Of a stretch of DNA of 64,000 bases, positions 1 through 8,132 are shown piece after piece. Positions within the stretch are counted from its first letter, which is position 1. Every line of letters starts with the position of its first letter. The translations under genes and the position numbers were made by a program. The notes under the pieces are model-generated. The model made no database searches. It had not been told where the DNA came from and saw nothing but the letters and a program-made list of their open reading frames with translations. The stretch is from positions 1 to 64,000 of the IMG/VR virus record IMGVR_UViG_3300009026_000007. The stretch is one strand, 5' to 3'. Origin of the DNA: a virus.

Positions 1-2
1 CT

Positions 3-383
3 ACAACATCTACCCCAGAAGAATTTCTAGCTGTACTTAACCTTGTTTTCGGGACTGATACGACAGTATTAACAGAAGAGGGAGACGCCTCTATTACTGT
101 ATTGTTATCAAGAACCTTGACCGACTTTGAAAGAGCGCTCCTCTTCTACATCAGTAATGAACCAGGTTATCCATCAAGACTTATTCCAAAAACAGTTGGT
201 GTAAGAATAAACTTTGGTGAATATGATGGAGACAACTTCTTTGGTTTTGATGGAGTGCCTGGAGCTAAGGGTTTTGGAGAATTTACAGGCACATATGGGT
301 ATGGTCTTGGTTACGGCCTCCATTATGGTGATAGTGATTTTGTAGTAACTGGCAATGGCGGAACTTTCGCCACCTTATTTTAA
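3..383 (+). CDS. Tail/baseplate-type structural protein, C-terminal part (DUF2612-like)
   Basis: The frame is open from the left edge, so the gene starts outside the window; 126 residues plus the stop are visible. The Gly/Phe-rich C-terminus (FFGFDGVPGAKGFGE, then repeated GYG motifs) resembles phage DUF2612 proteins, which lie at the tail tip or baseplate next to tail-fibre genes. It lies 32 bp upstream of a tail-fibre gene on the same strand, which agrees with a structural role in late transcription. The family match is by eye and no enzymatic motif is visible. It could be another kind of baseplate protein. Confidence 0.55.
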   Translation, partial: TTSTPEEFLAVLNLVFGTDTTVLTEEGDASITVLLSRTLTDFERALLFYISNEPGYPSRLIPKTVGVRINFGEYDGDNFFGFDGVPGAKGFGEFTGTYGYGLGYGLHYGDSDFVVTGNGGTFATLF

Positions 384-415
384 AGATTTTATTAATTATC
401 TAGGATAATACTTTT

Positions 416-1309
416 ATGGCAGAAATTAACAAACCCTCAGATATTAATAAAATCTGGGCAGCAGCAGGTGATGTCTTAGCTCCCTCCGACTCTAAAATTG
501 CCACGGGTTGGCAGGTTGAGATTCCCCCAAGACAGTATTTCAACTATATTGATAACAAACAAGACCAAGCTATTGCACACATCAACCAGCATGGTATTCC
601 TGTATGGGACAATACTACAGAGTACCAGTACAGCGTAAGCGGTACTAAGTCAATTTGTATGGGCTCTGATGGGACTATTTATCGAACCAAGCAAGTGAGT
701 ATTAACCAGAACCCAGTGACAGACACTACTGACACTTACTGGGAAATTGCTTTTGCTAACGTTGCAGACTTTTATACTCAGACTCAGAGTGATGTCAGAT
801 ACCTTCAAAAATCTGCAAACCTGTCTGATCTGACAAATACAGCAACCGCCCGTACAAATCTATCTGTTTACTCACAAGCGCAGACATACAACCAATCCCA
901 AATTGATGCGAAAACTACTGTTGCTTCTGCCGCACAGGCACAGGCACAAACCAGTGATGTTGTTTTGCTATCCGCATTAAAACTTGCTGCTGCTTTCCAA
1001 GGTGCAAACCAGTCTATAACACCCGCCCCTGGATTTCAAAAAGTTCCAGGCGGTTTAATCGTTCAATGGGGGACAGTAGCTGTTGCAGGTGGTAGCACTC
1101 CTGTATCTTTCCCAGTAGTATTTCCAAACAAGTGTCTAAGCGTCTTACAAGGAGAGGGAAGTTCCTCTGGGTGGGGGACAACCAGCCCAACAATTCACGG
1201 GGCAGATGCTGTTACTGTATCTGGCTTTACAGCAAAAGTTGTAAGGTGGGGTGGATCATCGTGGGTTACGGGTAATGCCTCGGCCTTTTGGATTGCTGTG
1301 GGATATTAA
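416..1309 (+). CDS. Tail fibre protein with gp53-like C-terminal domain
   Basis: A 297-residue virion protein, probably the receptor-contacting fibre. The middle (about 90-190) is Ser/Thr/Gln/Ala-rich and low in complexity, as in trimeric fibre shafts. The C-terminus from about residue 205 has PGGLIVQWGTV followed by Gly/Ser-rich beta segments and a final FWIAVGY, the hallmark of the gp53-like tail-fibre C-terminal domain, which trimerises and carries the receptor site in related fibres. The next gene is a fibre assembly chaperone, which supports the call. It is translated just after the structural gene upstream and belongs to the late operon. Confidence 0.82.
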   Translation: MAEINKPSDINKIWAAAGDVLAPSDSKIATGWQVEIPPRQYFNYIDNKQDQAIAHINQHGIPVWDNTTEYQYSVSGTKSICMGSDGTIYRTKQVSINQNPVTDTTDTYWEIAFANVADFYTQTQSDVRYLQKSANLSDLTNTATARTNLSVYSQAQTYNQSQIDAKTTVASAAQAQAQTSDVVLLSALKLAAAFQGANQSITPAPGFQKVPGGLIVQWGTVAVAGGSTPVSFPVVFPNKCLSVLQGEGSSSGWGTTSPTIHGADAVTVSGFTAKVVRWGGSSWVTGNASAFWIAVGY

Positions 1310-1310
1310 T

Positions 1311-1724
1311 ATGAAAGACATTAAATTTTATATTAACCCTGAAAATAGTGGATTTTACCAAACAGATATAAATACTTCTATCCCTGATAAAGCCATAGAA
1401 ATTTCAGTAGAGGAAAGACATGAAATACTAAACTGCATTCTTTCTGGCGGTGTTGTCACATTCAATAAAGATAAGTACCAATTAAGTTTTATTGAACAAA
1501 AAGAAATTGACAAGAAATCTGCAATTTATGCTGAAAGGTGCTGGAGAGATTCTGAACTTTCTAAAGCGGATGTACAGATTTTTAAACTAGAAGACTCGCC
1601 TAAAGACTGTAATAAGGAAATCTCTGTGTGGAGAGGCTATAGAACACTTTTAAGGGATTACCCCTCCACAACAAGATTTCCTTATGGGAAACGTCCTTCA
1701 CTTAATAAGGATCTGTTAAAATGA
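1311..1724 (+). CDS. Tail fibre assembly chaperone (Caudo_TAP/TfaE-like)
   Basis: 137 residues. The C-terminal half has the family signature CWRDSELSKADVQIFKLED, then a Trp-Arg-x-Tyr-Arg segment and a short Pro-rich end with FPYGKRPS, as in Caudo_TAP proteins, which help fibre C-termini trimerise and fold. The ATG at 1311 lies two bases after the fibre stop; a longer reading would overlap the fibre gene and was rejected. The stop overlaps the next start as ATGA, implying coupled translation with the tailspike. It probably acts on the fibre just upstream. It is too short for a virion component and shows no signal peptide. Confidence 0.8.
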   Translation: MKDIKFYINPENSGFYQTDINTSIPDKAIEISVEERHEILNCILSGGVVTFNKDKYQLSFIEQKEIDKKSAIYAERCWRDSELSKADVQIFKLEDSPKDCNKEISVWRGYRTLLRDYPSTTRFPYGKRPSLNKDLLK

Positions 1725-3898
1725 CTCAGCAAACTTCTCCTTTTGTTGAAGTAAACTATGGGTGGGCCTATGGGGAGTCTGGGTGGAATGGTGGTATGGA
1801 TGAAAACTTACTTCAATTTTCCTACCTATTCGATAGAAATGTTGATGGTGTCGTCAGCTCTTTACCTCCAGCAATTTCAGGATCTTCATATTATCTAACT
1901 GCCGATAATAGGTTTTATTTTGCAGTTGGTACAACATATTATTCTTCTCCAGTACCAAAGTGGTTTACTTTCTACATTAAAAGTAATGGTAATCCTTATC
2001 AATTTAATGGTACAACGGCTGTTCTTGTTAACTCTGAATCTCAACTAAACACTCGTCTAACTGCTGTAGAACTTACTTTATCTACATTAGGAACAGCGGC
2101 CTTTAGACCTGAGACATATTTTGCAACCCAATCTGCGCTAGATGTGGCAAGTTCTCAAAGTGCTTCTTACACAGACAGCTTAAGATCTGACCTATCCTCC
2201 AGTACAGGGTCAAGTAGGGTAGGTTTTAAACTCTCATCTTTACTCTCTAGTCTTAGGACTGTACAAGATAAGTTAGCTGAGAGCGTTTCAGTAAAAGATT
2301 TTGGTGCTGTTGGGGATGGTGTTGCGGATGACACAGCAGCCATTCAAGCAGCACTGGACGCAAGTAACAGTGTGTATGTTCCTCCTGGCGTCTATCTTTT
2401 GTCTGCTACTTTACACTCACGCCCCAGAACAGAATTTTATGGGAGTGTTGCAGAGATTACCCAACTTAAAAGAAATGGCGCTGACTACGGCCATACTTTG
2501 GAGTTGGGCACAGAGTCAAGTAACCCGGCAAACAACGCCAATCTCTGTCACGTACACGGACTTTGGTTTCAAAGGAACTTCTCCTACACCCCAGGTGTCA
2601 CAACCACAATACCAGACCCTTTGTCAGCAGGAACCTCACATATTAAGTTAAATGGTGGTCAAAAAGCCATTATTGAAGATAATATGTTGTGGAACGCGCC
2701 TATTCTTATTGACGTAGTTACTAGCTCTTTGGTAACTATTAGAAATAATGGTCTACTCTCAATGATCTGGGACAATAGGGTTTCGGGGTTAAGGGAGGGT
2801 TTTGCTGCGATACAAATACGTAATAGCAGTTTAATGGCGGGGGCAACTCAACTTGTTAACGTCTATGGAAACCATATTAATGGTGGGTACTTTTCTGCAT
2901 CCCGTGCAGTAACCACAGGAAGTGTCAGTACACCAATGGTCGAGTGTATCGGCGCCTTGTATGGGTTAAACGTAGAGGCTTGTGAAGGGTTAAGTGTTTA
3001 TGATAACTACTTAGGTGCATTTAACCAAAACAATATGTATATTAATGCCATTGGCTTAGTAACTAATGTTAGGTTTTGGGGTAATTTTGTTGATGGTTCA
3101 CGAGATTATGCTATTGTAACAAACTGTACAAACGGTAATCCAACAGTAGGGTTGCAAATTTTTGGTAATGATTTTAACTTGCAGCTTATCAACATGGGAG
3201 CTATATACGCACTTGGTGCTGGTTGGACCACAGTTGTAAAACTTATCATAGCTGATAACAACATAGAAAACTCAATACAGACACCTATTCTTCTGTTCAG
3301 TGTTTCTGGTGCAAGCATCAATTCTAATATGATCAGTGCCTACAACGTAAGAAGGGGTGGTGATGCAAATAGTTTATATGCTGCCGGTATTCTTGTTGGA
3401 GGTACATCAGACAGGGTTTTTGCAAGTGGTAATAGCTATGGTGGGAATGTTAATACCTTAGATGCAACAGGTAATGGCTGCACTTGGGGTATTTACTTCG
3501 ATAACAATACTGCTGGTTATGCTTTAAACGAGTACGACTTAGGCAGGTCATTGGCTGGGAGTTTCCCCCTTGTTGTGGGGGGCACGGCTATTCCTTTGTC
3601 TCCCGTTCAGGCTACTCATGTTGCATCAACTGGTAACTTTCAACTTCTACCAAGCCATCTTGTCTATATTCGGACAGGGATGGCTACTGGCGCAACTGTG
3701 GCGGCACTTCCTGCAAATCCGATTATTGGACAAGAACATGTGATCAAAGATCAGAGTAACGCAAGTTCATTTCCTATTGTTATAAACCCAACAGGGTCTG
3801 GTATTACAATTGACGGCGCAAGTAATTTGAATATTACCACTACTTATGGATTTGTAAGACTTAGGTTCAATGGCTCTATGTGGAACAGAATAGGATAA
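1721..3898 (+). CDS. Tailspike with right-handed beta-helix (pectate-lyase-like)
   Basis: 725 residues. The N-terminal ~110 residues (YGWAYGESGWNGGMDENLL) look like a virion-attachment domain. A Ser/Thr-rich linker then leads to SVKDFGAVGDGVADDTAAIQ near residue 192, the classic entry of Pectate_lyase_3 beta-helix proteins. Asn/Gly-rich repeats with many VYxNxI-type turns continue to about residue 610. The C-terminus is beta-rich and may be a trimerisation domain. Proteins of this class bind or cut surface polysaccharide. Together with the separate fibre, it gives the phage two candidate receptor-binding proteins. The exact glycan and catalytic residues cannot be read from sequence alone. Confidence 0.8.
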   Translation: MTQQTSPFVEVNYGWAYGESGWNGGMDENLLQFSYLFDRNVDGVVSSLPPAISGSSYYLTADNRFYFAVGTTYYSSPVPKWFTFYIKSNGNPYQFNGTTAVLVNSESQLNTRLTAVELTLSTLGTAAFRPETYFATQSALDVASSQSASYTDSLRSDLSSSTGSSRVGFKLSSLLSSLRTVQDKLAESVSVKDFGAVGDGVADDTAAIQAALDASNSVYVPPGVYLLSATLHSRPRTEFYGSVAEITQLKRNGADYGHTLELGTESSNPANNANLCHVHGLWFQRNFSYTPGVTTTIPDPLSAGTSHIKLNGGQKAIIEDNMLWNAPILIDVVTSSLVTIRNNGLLSMIWDNRVSGLREGFAAIQIRNSSLMAGATQLVNVYGNHINGGYFSASRAVTTGSVSTPMVECIGALYGLNVEACEGLSVYDNYLGAFNQNNMYINAIGLVTNVRFWGNFVDGSRDYAIVTNCTNGNPTVGLQIFGNDFNLQLINMGAIYALGAGWTTVVKLIIADNNIENSIQTPILLFSVSGASINSNMISAYNVRRGGDANSLYAAGILVGGTSDRVFASGNSYGGNVNTLDATGNGCTWGIYFDNNTAGYALNEYDLGRSLAGSFPLVVGGTAIPLSPVQATHVASTGNFQLLPSHLVYIRTGMATGATVAALPANPIIGQEHVIKDQSNASSFPIVINPTGSGITIDGASNLNITTTYGFVRLRFNGSMWNRIG

Positions 3899-3900
3899 TC

Positions 3901-4014
3901 ATGACAAACTATTCAGAAGCTGCAAAGCTCTTGGGTGTAGAGGAGGCAGCCGTAAAGGCTGTCGCTTCTGTCGAGAGTCAAGGATTCATATTTTTCTTGG
4001 ATATTTTGATGTAA
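3901..4014 (+). pseudogene. Remnant of an N-acetylmuramidase endolysin (N-terminus only)
   Basis: A 37-codon reading frame starts 3 bp after the tailspike stop. Its YSEAAKLLGVEEAAVKAVAS, followed by VESQG, matches the start of N-acetylmuramidase (DUF3380) endolysins, in which this helix ends in VESxGxGFL and continues with DGRPxILFERH. Here the match stops after VESQG; seven unrelated codons and a stop follow. An HNH endonuclease gene and then a different lysozyme (GH24 type) come next. I infer that the original endolysin was cut off and replaced. It might still be translated as a short peptide. Confidence 0.6.
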
Positions 4015-4025
4015 CATGCTATTAT
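3997..4025 (+). promoter_or_regulatory. Sigma70-like promoter before the HNH gene
   Basis: TTGGAT and TATTAT with a 17-bp spacer lie inside the broken endolysin remnant, 29 bp before the HNH start. This would give the endonuclease its own transcript, independent of the late operon. Confidence 0.5.
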
Positions 4026-4028
4026 TAT

Positions 4029-4053
4029 ACCTCAAATTAATTGTGAGGTTTTT
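4029..4053 (+). terminator. Hairpin with T-run that covers the HNH ribosome-binding site
   Basis: ACCTCA (4029-4034) pairs with TGAGGT (4044-4049), followed by five T residues. The 3' arm holds the GAGG Shine-Dalgarno sequence of the HNH gene at 4054. It may act as an attenuator or terminator, or it may hide the ribosome-binding site in long transcripts. Confidence 0.5.
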
Positions 4054-4617
4054 ATGTGTAAGGTCAGTGAGTGTTTAAAAATAGACGGAAACAAAGAGAA
4101 ACTTGTTAAACGGATTTCTCAGCGCACTAAAATTAATCCCGAAACTAGGTGTATTGAGTGGACAGCAAGGTCAAGAACATCTTTTGGCTACGGGCAAATT
4201 GGGTTGAAAGATTTTACGGGTCTACGTGTTCACAGGGTTGTTTGGACTATAGCTAACGGGGAAATACCCGAAAACCTGTTGATTATGCACTCTTGTGATA
4301 ACCCACTTTGTTGTAATTTAGAACACCTTTCTCTAGGCACTCATAAAGATAATACTGCCGATATGTGGACTAAAGGGCGTCAATCAGAGCCACCAATTCA
4401 CAAAGGTTTAGAGGAATATAGAGAACGAAACCCCGGAAAATTTCGTGGTGAAGAAAATGCTACATCTAAACTAAAAGAATTTCAGGTTTTAGAAATTCTT
4501 ACTTCCCCAAAAAGCCCGAAGTATTTTTGTGAAAAATTCAATATTTCTAAGCATACTATTTCTTTAATCAGAAAACGAAAAATATGGAAACATGTTGAGG
4601 TTCCTAGTGAATATTAG
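4054..4617 (+). CDS. HNH homing endonuclease with C-terminal DNA-binding helix-turn-helix
   Basis: 187 residues. The HNH_3-type core is around residues 60-105: HRVVWTIANGEIPENLLIMH, then CDNPLCCNLEHLSLGT and DNTADMW. A C-terminal segment (RGEENATSKL, then SKHTISLIRKRKIWKHV) is a typical resolvase-like DNA-recognition helix of phage homing endonucleases. The gene sits exactly between a truncated muramidase remnant and an intact lysozyme, and overlaps the lysozyme start by 11 bp. It has its own promoter and a hairpin over its ribosome-binding site. It probably spreads by cutting endolysin genes of competing phages; the target is inferred. Confidence 0.88.
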   Translation: MCKVSECLKIDGNKEKLVKRISQRTKINPETRCIEWTARSRTSFGYGQIGLKDFTGLRVHRVVWTIANGEIPENLLIMHSCDNPLCCNLEHLSLGTHKDNTADMWTKGRQSEPPIHKGLEEYRERNPGKFRGEENATSKLKEFQVLEILTSPKSPKYFCEKFNISKHTISLIRKRKIWKHVEVPSEY

Positions 4618-5035
4618 TCAAAAAGGCATTAGCCTAATTAAAAGTTTTGAAGGCTTGTCTCTTAAAGCTTATAAAGACTCTGTTGGTGTTGTGACAATTG
4701 GCTATGGTTCCACTGGTCCTCATGTTTCAATGGGACAAACCATCACTGAGACTCAAGCAGAGTCTTTGCTTAAGAGCGACATTTCAAGGTTTGAGAAAGG
4801 GGTAAGTGACCTAGTTACTGCCCCTTTAAATCAAAATCAGTTCGATGCTCTTGTTAGTTTTAGTTTCAATCTTGGACTTGGTAATCTTAAGTCCTCAACA
4901 CTACTTAGAAAGCTTAATTCCCTAGACTATGCAGGGACATCTAAAGAGTTTGAACGTTGGAACAAAGCTGGTGGTAAAGTTTTGGCTGGACTAACCTGTA
5001 GACGAATTGCAGAGAGGGATTTGTTTCTCTCCTAG
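4607..5035 (+). CDS. Endolysin, T4-lysozyme-type GH24 muramidase
   Basis: 142 residues from the GTG at 4607, chosen because TGAGG lies six bases upstream; an ATG 15 bases earlier lacks a site. The sequence GISLIKSFEGLSLKAYKDSV, then GVVTIGYG, shows the GH24 catalytic Glu, Asp and Thr in the right spacing, and NQFDALVSFSFNLG and RRIAERDLF are conserved later. It cleaves the beta-1,4 bond of peptidoglycan during lysis. No signal peptide or SAR anchor is visible, so release depends on the holin directly downstream. It seems to replace the DUF3380 enzyme whose remnant lies upstream. Confidence 0.92.
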   Translation: MNISQKGISLIKSFEGLSLKAYKDSVGVVTIGYGSTGPHVSMGQTITETQAESLLKSDISRFEKGVSDLVTAPLNQNQFDALVSFSFNLGLGNLKSSTLLRKLNSLDYAGTSKEFERWNKAGGKVLAGLTCRRIAERDLFLS

Positions 5036-5047
5036 GCAGATATAACA

Positions 5048-5389
5048 ATGACAGATGTAAAAGTTGAAGACCTTGTAACACCCATCACAAAAGATACAGC
5101 TGTTGAAGCAACAATCACTTCTACTCTGTCATCTACTCCTACTAAACTAACCCTCGTACCCAATTGGAAAAAAGTTCTCAAAACTTATTCCTTTTGGACC
5201 ACTGTATTGTCTGCTCTGTTGTCATTGGTTGAAATCATTCTTCCATTCTTCTCCCTTCTTGAGCCTACAATGTCTGTGGCTGCGTACGGCGTATCCATGT
5301 TCGTGCTCAACGTATCTGCTGCTGTCTTCAGGATGATCAAGCAACATAAGCTTTGGCAACCAGAAGAGGATAAGGACAATGTTCAGTAA
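5048..5389 (+). CDS. Holin
   Basis: 113 residues. A polar N-terminus of about 45 residues is followed by two hydrophobic segments (SFWTTVLSALLSLVEIILPF, and MSVAAYGVSMFVLNVSAAVF) and a charged tail ending PEEDKDNVQ. This is the pattern of a family of phage holins found beside lysozyme and spanin genes. It would form holes in the inner membrane that let the lysozyme reach peptidoglycan. It lies between the endolysin and the i-spanin, overlapping the latter by 11 bp. The N-terminal Thr/Val-rich part is unusually long but harmless to the call. Confidence 0.8.
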   Translation: MTDVKVEDLVTPITKDTAVEATITSTLSSTPTKLTLVPNWKKVLKTYSFWTTVLSALLSLVEIILPFFSLLEPTMSVAAYGVSMFVLNVSAAVFRMIKQHKLWQPEEDKDNVQ

Positions 5390-5822
5390 TATCTTCTCTG
5401 GTGCCACTCTGTACATCATCCTAGCTCTTCTGGCTTCAACAGCAGGGTTTGGCTACCTTTCGTATAAGCTGAGCAATGATAAGGCCGTAGCAGTAGCTCA
5501 GCTTAAGACTGCCAATGAAACGGCTGAAGGATATAAAAACTCCCTTAACTTAAAGGATTCTTCTTGTAAGATTGATGACACCTCAGTAGTTGAAGTTGAA
5601 ACAGACAAGAAAGACCTTCAAACTAAAGTTGATGCTGTATCTGATAAATTTGATAAGCTAAAAGTTATTACGGCTACTAAGCCTTCAGTCAAACAAGAGA
5701 TAATTAACCATGAAACTAATGTCTTGCCTGATGATGGGATTCTTAGTCCTAACATTACAAGCTTGCTCAAACTTGGGTGGTGTGACTCCTTCCCCACAGA
5801 TGACGTATGTCGGACCAAGTGA
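5379..5822 (+). CDS. Inner-membrane spanin (Rz-like)
   Basis: 147 residues. One N-terminal transmembrane helix (ATLYIILALLASTAGFGYLS) is followed by a periplasmic, charged, coiled-coil-prone region (about 30-110), the topology of i-spanins. It would pair with the outer-membrane lipoprotein encoded in another frame inside its 3' end, and fuse the two membranes in the last step of lysis. The start overlaps the holin end. The nested o-spanin gene is the strongest evidence for the assignment. Confidence 0.8.
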   Translation: MFSNIFSGATLYIILALLASTAGFGYLSYKLSNDKAVAVAQLKTANETAEGYKNSLNLKDSSCKIDDTSVVEVETDKKDLQTKVDAVSDKFDKLKVITATKPSVKQEIINHETNVLPDDGILSPNITSLLKLGWCDSFPTDDVCRTK

Positions 5823-5994
5823 CGCATTGTTGATGCGACCATGTAAGGCAACCCCTGCTGGTGAGAGTCTTATTGATCTAGCTAAAGCTCAGAACAAAAA
5901 TGTGTCTTGCATCAGTATGTATCAGAAACAGTTAGACGCAATCAAAAAGAATAGAGACAAGCAAAAGGAATTGTATAATGTCAAACCCAAGTGA
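5710..5994 (+). CDS. Outer-membrane spanin lipoprotein (Rz1-like)
   Basis: 94 residues, beginning inside the Rz-like gene in the +1 frame and sharing 113 bp with it. The signal peptide is MKLMSCLMMGFLVLTLQAC, with the lipobox LQAC giving an acylated Cys near residue 19. A Pro-containing linker (TPSPQMTYVGPS) and a Lys-rich end follow. Overlapping Rz/Rz1 genes are typical of Gram-negative phages. The tail after residue 60 is longer and more charged than in classic Rz1. Confidence 0.82.
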   Translation: MKLMSCLMMGFLVLTLQACSNLGGVTPSPQMTYVGPSDALLMRPCKATPAGESLIDLAKAQNKNVSCISMYQKQLDAIKKNRDKQKELYNVKPK

Positions 5995-6289
5995 TGCTGG
6001 GCATCGTATTAATAACTTAATGGAACGTTGTGCTATTGCATTGCTTGCGCTTCTGTTTTCTATCCTCTTCACTGTTTATCAGTATCAACGAGCCGACTTC
6101 AAAACTTTAGAAGAAAAAGTTTTAGTGATGCAGATGAATAAGGTAAACAAGGAAGATTTAAAAGATGTTGAGAGTAGGTTAAATTTGAAAATGGATGCAA
6201 TGGCTATCAACATGAGTCAAGAGGTAAGAAACACTCGTGCTGATATCATTGACAGGATTGAACTGCTGTTTGGGAAAATAAAGAAGTAG
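5978..6289 (+). CDS. Small single-pass membrane protein with coiled coil
   Basis: 103 residues. One transmembrane helix (CAIALLALLFSILFTVYQYQ, about 18-37) precedes a heptad-rich segment (TLEEKVLVMQMNKVNKEDL and beyond). The start overlaps the o-spanin end, with AAGGAATTG as ribosome-binding site. Its place at the end of the lysis cassette suggests a lysis or membrane role, for example an antiholin or a second spanin-like protein, but no family is recognised. Confidence 0.7.
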   Translation: MSNPSDAGHRINNLMERCAIALLALLFSILFTVYQYQRADFKTLEEKVLVMQMNKVNKEDLKDVESRLNLKMDAMAINMSQEVRNTRADIIDRIELLFGKIKK

Positions 6290-6293
6290 GGGA

Positions 6294-6641
6294 ATGTCAA
6301 TGGGGTGGGTGATCATCAGAAGGGTTGCAGATTTATTGACGTTAGTACTGCTGATTATAATGATTTCCATCGTAATGACAAACAGTAAAAGCTCAGAAGA
6401 TTTTGGTAACTTTGCATTAAAGCTTGATAAGTACAAACAAGAATCAGCTAAAGTTATGTCTTCCAATATTGAGTACATGGACAAAAGAGTTAATGGATTA
6501 GCGGAAACTCAGGATAGATATCAAGTTAGTACAGATCAAAGAGTATATGTGTTAGAGCAAAGGATTATTCAATTATTATCTGAGAAGAAAACTAATCAGA
6601 AAGTTATCAACAATAATATAAATACCCTCACTACTAACTAG
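6294..6641 (+). CDS. Small single-pass membrane protein, last gene of the late operon
   Basis: 115 residues with one N-terminal transmembrane helix (LLTLVLLIIMISIVM) and a long helical, coiled-coil-like region. The architecture is that of the preceding gene, so the two may be partners or diverged copies. An in-frame ATG at 6300 has slightly better spacing from AGGGG. A strong terminator follows 68 bp downstream. Function unknown. Confidence 0.68.
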   Translation: MSMGWVIIRRVADLLTLVLLIIMISIVMTNSKSSEDFGNFALKLDKYKQESAKVMSSNIEYMDKRVNGLAETQDRYQVSTDQRVYVLEQRIIQLLSEKKTNQKVINNNINTLTTN

Positions 6642-6708
6642 AAACAGAATAAATATAAGAAGCTCCCTAGAGCAAAGAGAGCTGCGCCATCAGCTTATCT
6701 CAGAATTT

Positions 6709-6745
6709 AGCCCAGCTATCCGTTTAGGACGCTGGGCTTTCTTTT
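6709..6745 (+). terminator. Rho-independent terminator of the late/lysis operon
   Basis: AGCCCAGC (6709-6716) and GCTGGGCT (6731-6738) form a perfect 8-bp stem followed by a T-rich run to 6745. It stands between convergent operons and stops rightward transcription. Confidence 0.85.
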
Positions 6746-6757
6746 ACCTAAATTTTG

Positions 6758-7132
6758 TCAGATATAACTTTCAGAGTAAAGTGTGTCACCCCACTCATGC
6801 CTATCATTCAATTGACCAGCCGCTTTTGCAATTACATAAGCATCTTTACGATTGTGGAATGTACCGTATTGGTCAGTGAAGCCTTGAACCATATCATCAG
6901 GATTACACCATTCATCAAGCACATCATCACCAATAGCAATCATCTGTAGTTGCATAATAGGACAACTGTGGCGTGTTCCTGTAACAATGTAACCGTTAAA
7001 ATCATAAGCTGCTTGAGCAATACGGAGTTGAACACCATAGTATTCTGCACGGTGACGACCATCCCCCATGATATTTCCAGCAGTCATTTTCTTATAGACT
7101 TCAATAGCTTCTTTGATCCTCTCGATGCTCAC
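6758..7132 (-). CDS. Conserved phage protein of unknown function
   Basis: 124 residues, GTG start with GGAGA eight bases upstream. Contains GYIVTGTRHSCPIM, QGFTDQYGTFHNRKDAYVIA and a final DTLYSESYI. This arrangement recurs in many tailed phages as a conserved family of unknown function, as far as I can recognise it. It is the last gene of the leftward operon; its start overlaps the stop of the small gene before it. Confidence 0.72.
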   Translation of the reverse strand: MSIERIKEAIEVYKKMTAGNIMGDGRHRAEYYGVQLRIAQAAYDFNGYIVTGTRHSCPIMQLQMIAIGDDVLDEWCNPDDMVQGFTDQYGTFHNRKDAYVIAKAAGQLNDRHEWGDTLYSESYI

Positions 7133-7266
7133 TTTGTATTCTCCACTTGTTTCTTAAAACAACCAAGAAAAATAGCCAACCGACTACGCAACTGTTGAGT
7201 ATCTTTGAACTTCAACACAAGCTCTTTAAGCTCATTCACTTGTTCTCTGAATTCATGGTCTTTCAT
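7129..7266 (-). CDS. Small helical hypothetical protein (45 aa)
   Basis: 45 codons with GGAGG just upstream of two adjacent ATGs (7269 and 7266). Sequence is charged and helical (EFREQVNELKELVLKFKDTQ). Its start overlaps the previous stop and its stop overlaps the next GTG, so it fits a chain of coupled genes. Function unknown. Confidence 0.6.
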   Translation of the reverse strand: MKDHEFREQVNELKELVLKFKDTQQLRSRLAIFLGCFKKQVENTK

Positions 7267-7475
7267 CATTCCTCCAAATTAGTCGTCTTAACGCTATTTT
7301 CAAAAGACTTTTCCAAATCTTTCAGACTCTTATTAATCGCTTGTTGCTTCTGTTTAATTACACTCACACCACCTTCAATCTGAGATTTTTTCCAGTCGAG
7401 CCAGAGATAACCACCTAGCAATACTGTGGCTAAGAGGAAGAGTGTGGCTGCAATGTCTACTAGAGGGCCTTTCAT
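7266..7475 (-). CDS. Small single-pass membrane protein
   Basis: 69 residues from the ATG at 7475, chosen because AGGAGA lies six bases upstream. One transmembrane helix (IAATLFLLATVLLGGYLWLD) is followed by a Lys/Gln-rich coiled-coil-like tail. Its stop overlaps the next start. Role unknown; small early membrane proteins of phages often target host envelope processes. Confidence 0.7.
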   Translation of the reverse strand: MKGPLVDIAATLFLLATVLLGGYLWLDWKKSQIEGGVSVIKQKQQAINKSLKDLEKSFENSVKTTNLEE

Positions 7476-7485
7476 ATTGTTCTCC

Positions 7486-7950
7486 TTACCAATCCAATGT
7501 GCTGTAAATTTCACCAAAGAGCTTGTAGCCAGCTTCTTTACGTTTCTCATATTCTAAACAATCTCTATGATAACGGTCTCGTTCTTCTTGGCCTTGAATA
7601 TCAAACGTACAAGGAATATTACCCCGCTCATTAGGTTCACCGTTAATCATTTTGATAGTGAAGTCATAAGCTCGCATATCAGGTTCTTCTGTGCCAAATA
7701 CCCACAGAAGCTCTTCTAGATCTTTTAGTCGAAGTAAATCAGCAGCATCAACATCTGCGTTCCATCCATCATCCAACCCTTCAATCACTGCCTGTTTATT
7801 CATATAGTACATTGGTACGCCATGACACTCACTGGCTTTAAGACAACTGTACAGCCTCTGAATATAAGCACAGATAATTTTGTTCAGAGCGCTATCTACT
7901 GACCAAGTATCTCTGTTGGATGCAACCCACCTACCTTTTGTGTAACGCAT
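7486..7950 (-). CDS. Hypothetical protein
   Basis: 154 residues, soluble and acidic in the centre. Near the end it has ERDRYHRDCLEYEKRKEAGY, a basic/aromatic helix. No recognised domain. It is closely spaced with its neighbours in the leftward operon. Confidence 0.62.
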   Translation of the reverse strand: MRYTKGRWVASNRDTWSVDSALNKIICAYIQRLYSCLKASECHGVPMYYMNKQAVIEGLDDGWNADVDAADLLRLKDLEELLWVFGTEEPDMRAYDFTIKMINGEPNERGNIPCTFDIQGQEERDRYHRDCLEYEKRKEAGYKLFGEIYSTLDW

Positions 7951-7951
7951 C

Positions 7952-8131
7952 TTACTCTCCTAATACTTTTGTAGTATATTTAAGAAACTCATCAGATTTC
8001 ACAAGCTTCTCTTCGTATTTATCTTTATACTCTTCTGGGAACATCCAGTCAACAAGATTCTCTGCTGTCATTCTAGACATTTTGTGAATGATAAGCCTGA
8101 TACAATATTCCCTAAAATCTTCGTAAGACAT
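7952..8131 (-). CDS. Small hypothetical protein (59 aa)
   Basis: The ATG at 8131 is preferred over an upstream start because GGAGGA lies six bases before it. Helical sequence with MTAENLVDWMFPEEYKDKY in the middle. No family recognised; operon member. Confidence 0.62.
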   Translation of the reverse strand: MSYEDFREYCIRLIIHKMSRMTAENLVDWMFPEEYKDKYEEKLVKSDEFLKYTTKVLGE

Positions 8132-8132
8132 A

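Noticed and set aside
5379-5994. Possible programmed frameshift between the two spanin frames
   Set aside because: The second frame has its own start and lipoprotein signal, the normal nested Rz/Rz1 arrangement.
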